From Sphingomonas sp. GM_Shp_1 (lineage in GTDB: Bacteria; Pseudomonadota; Alphaproteobacteria; Sphingomonadales; Sphingomonadaceae): 36,804 bases of DNA. Every line of letters begins with the position of its first letter. The first letter of the stretch is position 1. Location of the stretch: positions 1-36,804 of the forward strand of contig NZ_JALNUR010000030.1 of assembly GCF_026540895.1 (NCBI RefSeq), read 5' to 3'. A program made the position numbers and the translations under genes. Positions 31,938-36,804 of the stretch are shown here, piece by piece. The notes beneath the pieces were generated by a model that searched no databases, had not been told where the DNA came from, and was given only the letters and a program-made list of their open reading frames with translations.

Positions 31938-34418
31938 ATGGATTTTCCGCTCATCGCCCCGCGACCGCCGAGGCTGTCCGAGCAGATCGACGGCCTGAAG
32001 CGGATCGAGCGATCCGGCCAGTTCAGCAATGGCGGGCCGGAGGTGCGTGCGCTGGAAGCGGAGATGGTGGCGCGGCTGTTCGACGGCCGGGGGGCGGCGC
32101 TGGCGGTGGGCAATGCGACGCTGGGCCTGATGATCGCGATCCGGCAGGCGGCGGGAATGCATCCCCGCCCCGGCGATCTGGCGATGATGCCCGCCATGAC
32201 CTTCGCCGCGACGGGGCAGGCCGCGATCTGGGCGGGGCTGACCCCGCTGGTCATCGATATCGACGCGCAGGACTGGACCGCCGATCCCGCCGAAGAGGAA
32301 CGGATGCTGGCGCGCCATGGCGACCGGATCAGGGTGATCGTGCCCTATGCGACCTTCGGCACCGATCTGGACCTCGATCGCTATGCCTGGCTCGCGCGGC
32401 GTCATGGGGTGGGGATCGTCGTCGATGCCGCCGCGTCGCTGGGGACGCTGGATGCCGCCGGGCGCGGCTTCGGCGCGGGGGCTCCGTTCACCCTGGTCTA
32501 TTCGATGCACGCGACCAAGACCTTCTCGGTGGGCGAGGGCGGGTTGATCTATAGCGGCGACGCCGACCGTATCGACCAGTTGCGCGCGATGGTGAATTTC
32601 GGTTTCGAGTCCGGCCGCCATGCGACGCTGCCCGGTGTCAACGGCAAGATGCCCGAGGTGCTGGCCCTGATGGCGCGGTGCAAGCTGACCGAGATCGATG
32701 CGATTTGCGACGCCCGCGCGGCGCTGGACCACGAATATCGCGACGCGCTGCCCGGATGGTCCTTTCAGCGTCAGACGGTCAGGCGGCAGGCTACCCAGTT
32801 CATGCCGGTGCTGTTGCCGCCCGAACTGGCCGGGCGGCGGGGCGAGGTCATCGCGGCCCTTGCCGGCGACGGGGTGGGTGCGGGCCAGTATTTCAGCCCG
32901 CATCTGGGGGAGCAGGCGCTGTTCCGCGAAACCGCGCTGATCGAACCGACGCCGGTCGCCGATGCCGTCTCGGCCCGCATGTTGAGCCTGCCGATCACCG
33001 ACGCGATGAAGCCCGGCGATGCGCGGATCGTCGCCGGGCGACTGACGAGCGCCGTTGCGCGGATGTCCGCCGATGCGAGCGTCGAAAAGGCACCGGGTCC
33101 GATCAACGCCGTGGTGATCGGCGGAGGGCCCGCCGGAACCGCGATGCTGACGGCGGCGAGCAAGAACGGCACGCTGGAGGCGCTCGCACAAGGCGGCCTG
33201 ACCCTGGTCGAGCGGTCGCAGCATATTGGGCCGGGCGCGCTGGGCAGCTATGCCATCCGTTCGGATACGACCGCCGAAACCTTTTTGTCGGCGGTGAAGG
33301 ACAATCCGCATCCCGAACTCGCCGAGCTGGAGGCGCATCCGGCGGGGCGGTTGATGGCGCGCTATTGCGGCGCGCTGGGGGCTCCGTTGCGCGACACCGC
33401 GCCGTTGCTGGCGGCGACGGCGGAGCGGTTGCGGACGATCGTCACGGCGCATGGCGGGCAGGTGCTGACCGGCGTCGAGGCGATCGGTGCGCAGCGGACC
33501 ACGGACGGTTATTGGCGGACGACCCTGTCGAGCCCGGATGGCGAGCACAGGCTCACCTCGCACAGCATCGTCGTCGCGACGGGCGGCTATCAGAGTGACG
33601 CGGAGGTCGCGGCCAGGATCGTGGCGGGCGCGCCGCTCGGGCAGATGGCGGGGGATCGGCTGATGCGATCGGACGCGCTGCTCCGCCAGGGGGGGATGGC
33701 ACAGGTGGTCGAGCGGCTGGCGTCGGTCCGGGCGCCGCGCGTCGTGATCGTCGGAGCATCCACCAGTGCGCTGGCCTGCGCCGTGCAGTTGCTCAAATGC
33801 CATGATCTGCCGTTGGGCGCGGGGGCGATCACGCTGATGGTGCGCACCCCGCCCAAACCGTTCTTCCCGACGGTCGACGCCGCCCGTCAGGAGGGCTTCA
33901 CCGATTTCACCGCCGACGATGTCTGCCCGGTCAGCGGCTTTGTCCTGCGGCTCGCGGGGCTTCGGCTGGAGTCGCGCGAACTGGTGATGCGGATGCTGTC
34001 GCTGGGCGGGCGGGAGCCCGATCCGCGCCTGACCAGCTATCGGATCGCGGGAGAAGACGATCCCGAGGCGCGGGCGCTCATCGCCAAGGCCGATATGGTC
34101 GTCGGCGCGCTCGGCTATCGTCCCCGGTCGCTGCCGCTGTTCGATGCGGAGGGCGCGCCGATCGCGCTGGCGCATGAGGCGGGGCGGCCGATGGTCGATC
34201 GCCATTGCCGCATCCTCGATGCCCAGGATCGCCCGGTGCCGGACGCCTATGGCATCGGCCTGTCCGCCGGTTTCGTGCCCTGGGGCGCGCTGGGCGGAGA
34301 GAAGAGCTTTCGCGGTCAGGCCAACGGGCTGTGGCTGTGGCAGAACAATGTCGGGCAGATGATCGTCGACCAGTTGCTGGGTCAGGCGATACCCGAATGC
34401 GACAGCGCGGCGGCATGA
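31938..34418 (+). CDS. DegT/DnrJ-type aminotransferase fused to an FAD/NAD(P)H oxidoreductase
   Basis: The 826-residue protein joins two complete enzymes. Residues 1-372 are a DegT/DnrJ/EryC1/StrS-type PLP aminotransferase, the family that aminates keto-sugars: NGGPEVRALE, PAMTFAATGQA, Asp163 in VVDAAASLGT for the PLP ring nitrogen, and the Schiff-base Lys194 in SMHATKTFSVGEGG. After a short linker, residues 389-815 form a two-dinucleotide flavoprotein: VVIGGGPAGTA (393-402) for FAD, VVATGGYQ, VVIVGASTSALA (602-613) for NAD(P)H, and GALGYRP. This resembles flavin N-monooxygenase or class B oxygenases. A GTG at 31917 is possible, but ATG 31938 follows AGGAAAAG. The stop overlaps the glycosyltransferase start (ATGA). 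Amination followed by oxidation of a sugar or similar small molecule is an inference; the substrate is unknown. Confidence 0.85.
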   Translation: MDFPLIAPRPPRLSEQIDGLKRIERSGQFSNGGPEVRALEAEMVARLFDGRGAALAVGNATLGLMIAIRQAAGMHPRPGDLAMMPAMTFAATGQAAIWAGLTPLVIDIDAQDWTADPAEEERMLARHGDRIRVIVPYATFGTDLDLDRYAWLARRHGVGIVVDAAASLGTLDAAGRGFGAGAPFTLVYSMHATKTFSVGEGGLIYSGDADRIDQLRAMVNFGFESGRHATLPGVNGKMPEVLALMARCKLTEIDAICDARAALDHEYRDALPGWSFQRQTVRRQATQFMPVLLPPELAGRRGEVIAALAGDGVGAGQYFSPHLGEQALFRETALIEPTPVADAVSARMLSLPITDAMKPGDARIVAGRLTSAVARMSADASVEKAPGPINAVVIGGGPAGTAMLTAASKNGTLEALAQGGLTLVERSQHIGPGALGSYAIRSDTTAETFLSAVKDNPHPELAELEAHPAGRLMARYCGALGAPLRDTAPLLAATAERLRTIVTAHGGQVLTGVEAIGAQRTTDGYWRTTLSSPDGEHRLTSHSIVVATGGYQSDAEVAARIVAGAPLGQMAGDRLMRSDALLRQGGMAQVVERLASVRAPRVVIVGASTSALACAVQLLKCHDLPLGAGAITLMVRTPPKPFFPTVDAARQEGFTDFTADDVCPVSGFVLRLAGLRLESRELVMRMLSLGGREPDPRLTSYRIAGEDDPEARALIAKADMVVGALGYRPRSLPLFDAEGAPIALAHEAGRPMVDRHCRILDAQDRPVPDAYGIGLSAGFVPWGALGGEKSFRGQANGLWLWQNNVGQMIVDQLLGQAIPECDSAAA

Positions 34419-35509
34419 GTGATCCTGTCGCCAGCCCTGTCGTCAGCGTCGTCATCCCGGCCTATAACGGCGCCGCGCTGATCGGCGAGACGCTGGCGAG
34501 CCTGGGCGACCAGACGCTGACCGAGTGGGAGGCGCTGGTGGTCGACGATTGTTCGTCCGACCATACGCGCGAGCTGGTGCGGAACTGCCCCGACCCCCGC
34601 GTCCGCCTGATCGAGAATGCGGTCAATGGCGGCCCGGTGGTGACGCGCAATCGCGGCTTTGCCGAGGCGCGGGGGCGGTATCTGGCGGGGCTCGACCAGG
34701 ACGATCTCTGCCGCCCCGAAAGGCTCGCGCGACAGGTCGCCTATCTGGAGGCGAACCCCGATGTCGTGCTGGTGGGCGCGCAGACCGAGCAGTTGGTCGA
34801 GGGACGGGTGCTGCCCATGAACTATGCGGCGCACAGCACGCCCGACCTGATCCGCTGGCTGAGCTGGATCGAAAATCCGCTGGCCTGGTCGACGGTCATG
34901 GTGCGCGCCGATGTGGCGCACCGGCTCGATCCGTTCACTCGGCCCGAGCTTCTCTATGCGGAGGATTTCGACCTCTATCACCGTATCGCCGCCTTTGGCC
35001 GGATCGCCCGGCTGGATGAGCCCCTGCTCCTCTATCGCCAGCATGCGGGCGGCGTGTCGAAGCAATTTGTCGAGAAGATGCGGGCCAGTGCGACGCGGGT
35101 GCTGGCGGAGGCGCATGCGCCGCTGCTGGGCGATGCCGCGTCGGAGGTCGCCCATCTGCTCGCCCGTCACAATATGGGCGGGGTGCCGATTCCCGATGGC
35201 ACGACGCTTCGGCGGCTGGGACAGGCGATCGCGACGCTGCAAGGCGCCTATCTGGCGCAGGTCGCCCCCGATATCGAAAGTGTGAAGCTGATCCGCTGGG
35301 AAACCGCGCGGCGTTGGCGGCAATTGGCGCGGGCGGCGCTTCGGTCCGGTCGCGTGACGCTGGGCGATGTGTTCGCCTCACGGCCCCCGCATATGGGGCT
35401 GGGCTATGCCGGGGTGGAGGATCTGCTGGGGTGGCGGATGATCGGGCTGGCGCGTCGCCTGAGGAAAAACCGGAGAGCGATGAATGCGTCTTCGAGCGAT
35501 CAAGGCTGA
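34415..35509 (+). CDS. Family 2 glycosyltransferase
   Basis: The 364-residue protein has an N-terminal GT-A fold: VSVVIPAYNGAALIGETLAS, VVDDCSSDHT for nucleotide binding, and the metal-binding acidic motif LDQDD (93-97, in place of DxD). The likely acceptor/catalytic region follows in YAEDFDLYHRIAAFG (the ED motif). A roughly 120-residue helical C-terminus (about 230-364) has no recognised domain and no transmembrane helix. Its ATG overlaps the stop of the aminotransferase-flavoprotein fusion, so it probably transfers the product of that enzyme, or a related sugar, to a lipid, polysaccharide or small molecule. No export or polymerase genes adjoin. Confidence 0.88.
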   Translation: MSDPVASPVVSVVIPAYNGAALIGETLASLGDQTLTEWEALVVDDCSSDHTRELVRNCPDPRVRLIENAVNGGPVVTRNRGFAEARGRYLAGLDQDDLCRPERLARQVAYLEANPDVVLVGAQTEQLVEGRVLPMNYAAHSTPDLIRWLSWIENPLAWSTVMVRADVAHRLDPFTRPELLYAEDFDLYHRIAAFGRIARLDEPLLLYRQHAGGVSKQFVEKMRASATRVLAEAHAPLLGDAASEVAHLLARHNMGGVPIPDGTTLRRLGQAIATLQGAYLAQVAPDIESVKLIRWETARRWRQLARAALRSGRVTLGDVFASRPPHMGLGYAGVEDLLGWRMIGLARRLRKNRRAMNASSSDQG

Positions 35510-35616
35510 TCGTCGCCAAACCCGATCTTCGAATGACAGCTTGAAGACAGCCCTATCGAAGTGTTGGCCGCGCATAAGATCATCGGCCCGCGATGCCGCA
35601 GGCCGATGGATATCCG

Positions 35617-35742
35617 TCAGAAGAGATGTTCGACCAGCTTAGACGCGCCAATGGCCACACCGCCCACGGCGACCCAGCTAGCCATCGCACCGAAAGTCAG
35701 GATGAGCAGACGGTCGAGCGGCGAAATGACGTGTTGGTCCAT
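35617..35742 (-). CDS. Single-pass 41-residue membrane protein
   Basis: The 41-residue frame starts MDQHVISPLDRLLILTFGAM and ends with a hydrophobic, Gly-containing helix (ASWVAVGGVAIGASKLVEHLF). The ATG at 35742 follows a good GGAGAGGA site by about 9 nt. It lies alone on the minus strand between the glycosyltransferase and PAP2 genes. The frame is open further upstream, but those residues are polar and unrelated. No family is recognised. The rest of this gap (35510-35616 and 35743-36001) holds no further gene and is more AT-rich than its surroundings. Confidence 0.5.
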   Translation of the reverse strand: MDQHVISPLDRLLILTFGAMASWVAVGGVAIGASKLVEHLF

Positions 35743-35951
35743 GGTCGTGCAGTCCTCTCCAACCGGTCTGTGTGCCGGGATGGGGCAAATCTGCGATAAA
35801 ATGACGGAAGACGCAAACCCGTTTTTCGAATTATGGTGATCGATATTGTTCACCAGAGCCGTGTCTGTGCGGCTGGGTAACGTCACAGGACGCCTGCAAT
35901 CGGTTGCGATTGCTCAAATCCTCCCATTTTGTCAAAAGCTTGGATGATCGG

Positions 35952-35968
35952 TGATCCGTTCGGGATCA
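35952..35968. promoter_or_regulatory. Inverted repeat upstream of the PAP2 gene
   Basis: TGATCC, 5 nt, GGATCA forms a perfect 6+6 dyad 33 nt before the PAP2 start, with a partial direct repeat of GATGATCGG nearby. It could be an operator or a small hairpin; no promoter boxes are clear. Confidence 0.25.
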
Positions 35969-36001
35969 TCGGCAGGACGATGGCGAATCAGGTGAATTTT
36001 T

Positions 36002-36676
36002 TTGACAGACCAACCTCCTGAACGCCTGTCCGCCATGCCTCGAGCCTTACGGGGGGCAGCGGCGGGCGCGGCGGCGCTGGCGATTCTCCTGTTGGCGGGG
36101 CTGCTGGTCGATCGCTGGCCGTTCGATTGGGACCGGGCGATTCTCACCGGGCTTCGCGCCCATGCCCAGTCGCCCGGGCTGATGCATGCGGCGGTCGATA
36201 TCACCGCACTGGGGAGCGTGCCGGTGCTGGTGCTGATGGTCGGCGCGGCGGCGCTGCTGCTGGCGGCGCGGGGCTGGTGGCTGATGGCGGGCGTGACGGT
36301 GGCCTCGGGGATCAGCGGTGGCGCGGTGGTGACGCTGGTCAAGCAAGGCGTATCGCGCGCCAGGCCCGACCTGGTGCCGCACTGGGTCGATGTGTCCAAC
36401 GCCAGCTTCCCCAGCGGCCATGCGGCGGGCAGCGCGATGGTCTATCTGACCCTCGCCGCGCTGGCGACCCAGGTGACGCGGCATCGCCGGGTGCGTCATG
36501 CGATCGTGGCTATGTCGGTGCTGCTGGTCGGGGCGATCGGGGTCAGCCGCGTCTATCTGGGCGTCCACTGGCCGTCCGACGTGGCGGCGGGGTGGTGCTT
36601 CGGCACGCTCTGGGCGCTCGGCTGGTGGTGGGCCACGGCGGCGATCCGTGCGTCCTGGCCCAATATGCGCGAATAG
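36002..36676 (+). CDS. PAP2-family membrane phosphatase
   Basis: The 224-residue integral membrane protein carries the three phosphatidic-acid phosphatase type 2 motifs: KQGVSRARPD, SFPSGHAAGS and SRVYLGVHWPSDV, containing the catalytic Arg, His and His-Asp pair. About six hydrophobic segments surround them. Such enzymes dephosphorylate lipid phosphates, including undecaprenyl diphosphate, at the outer face of the membrane. The start is a TTG at 36002 with AGGTGA about 8 nt before it; an ATG at 36035 lacks a ribosome site. If it acts on undecaprenyl carriers it could serve cell-wall or surface-glycan synthesis, but linkage to the neighbouring glycosyltransferase is not shown. Confidence 0.9.
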   Translation: MTDQPPERLSAMPRALRGAAAGAAALAILLLAGLLVDRWPFDWDRAILTGLRAHAQSPGLMHAAVDITALGSVPVLVLMVGAAALLLAARGWWLMAGVTVASGISGGAVVTLVKQGVSRARPDLVPHWVDVSNASFPSGHAAGSAMVYLTLAALATQVTRHRRVRHAIVAMSVLLVGAIGVSRVYLGVHWPSDVAAGWCFGTLWALGWWWATAAIRASWPNMRE

Positions 36677-36804
36677 GGGCTTGAGGCTCCCGCTCGCCAA
36701 GTCGGAGCGAAGCCGCAAACCGTTTTTTGCGCGCGGACGCGCGGAGGGCGCAGAGAAATCATGCTTTTGGGGCAGGGCGCCTCATAGAGCAGGATAACAT
36801 GGAA
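36677..36804. other. Window end, no gene supported
   Basis: A GC-rich palindrome-like stretch (GCGCGCGGACGCGCGG, 36729-36744) follows the PAP2 gene. At the very edge an ATG (36799-36801) preceded by AGGATAAC might begin the next gene, but only two codons are visible. Confidence 0.3.

Noticed and set aside
31533..34205. An 890-codon open frame on the minus strand opposite the fusion gene
   Set aside because: Its translation is Arg/His/Gln-rich and without domain patterns, whereas the plus strand gives two clear enzyme domains.
31938..34418. The two-domain gene as a frameshift or assembly artefact joining two genes
   Set aside because: There is one continuous frame, the linker between domains has no stop, start or ribosome site, and both domains have complete motifs. 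It still deserves checking against homologues.

Overview
The window is GC-rich chromosomal DNA from an alphaproteobacterium, very probably a sphingomonad (Sphingomonas or a close relative). The evidence is a MipZ division ATPase, a C4-pathway 5-aminolevulinate synthase, the 41-residue form of ribosomal protein bL36, a TopA with a long Lys/Ala-rich tail, and a short repeat (core roughly TTCGACTTCGCTCAGGCTGAA) scattered between genes. Gene density is high and most genes are housekeeping. No phage, insertion sequence, CRISPR array or plasmid gene was seen.

Layout. 1-4552: two divergent L,D-transpeptidases, a rpmJ-HAD phosphatase pair, a DUF4136-like lipoprotein and an M14 carboxypeptidase. 4560-11002: the minus-strand run mipZ / J-domain protein / phosphomannomutase, then panC, a Sel1-like protein and topA. 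11158-16927: a secreted hypothetical protein, an acetyltransferase remnant beside a ~200-bp inverted repeat, plsY-dprA divergent from murI, 5-aminolevulinate synthase and a lipoprotein. 17022-20697: rpiB, glyA, a glycine-rich mini-protein, nrdR, a GIY-YIG protein and trmJ. 20840-23716: chorismate mutase, a small secreted protein, rpsD, another small secreted protein and an unusual membrane signal-peptidase-like protein. 23797-29845: an M28 peptidase coupled to aguA, a PH-like membrane protein, aguB (agmatine to putrescine), a UdgB-type uracil-DNA glycosylase, folK and tRNA-Lys(TTT).

30191-36676 is the accessory-looking part. A four-gene cassette (membrane-anchored LuxR-type HTH protein, helical protein, membrane protein, MarR-like protein) is followed by an 826-residue gene that joins a complete DegT/DnrJ-type PLP aminotransferase to a complete two-Rossmann FAD/NAD(P)H oxidoreductase. 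That gene is coupled by an ATGA overlap to a family 2 glycosyltransferase. I could not match this pair to a known pathway; it is the best candidate for an undescribed system. A 41-residue membrane protein and a PAP2 phosphatase follow.

Non-coding structure. Repeat family A occurs six times as inverted doublets, three with perfect 28-35-bp arms around a 28-30-nt unconserved loop, mostly where terminators are expected; one single copy is read as protein at the end of the GIY-YIG gene. rpmJ, rpsD and tRNA-Lys share a promoter layout (TTGACY, 17 nt, TAGGNN), and for tRNA-Lys the -10 element includes the folK stop codon. Function calls rest on motifs read by eye; no database search was run.
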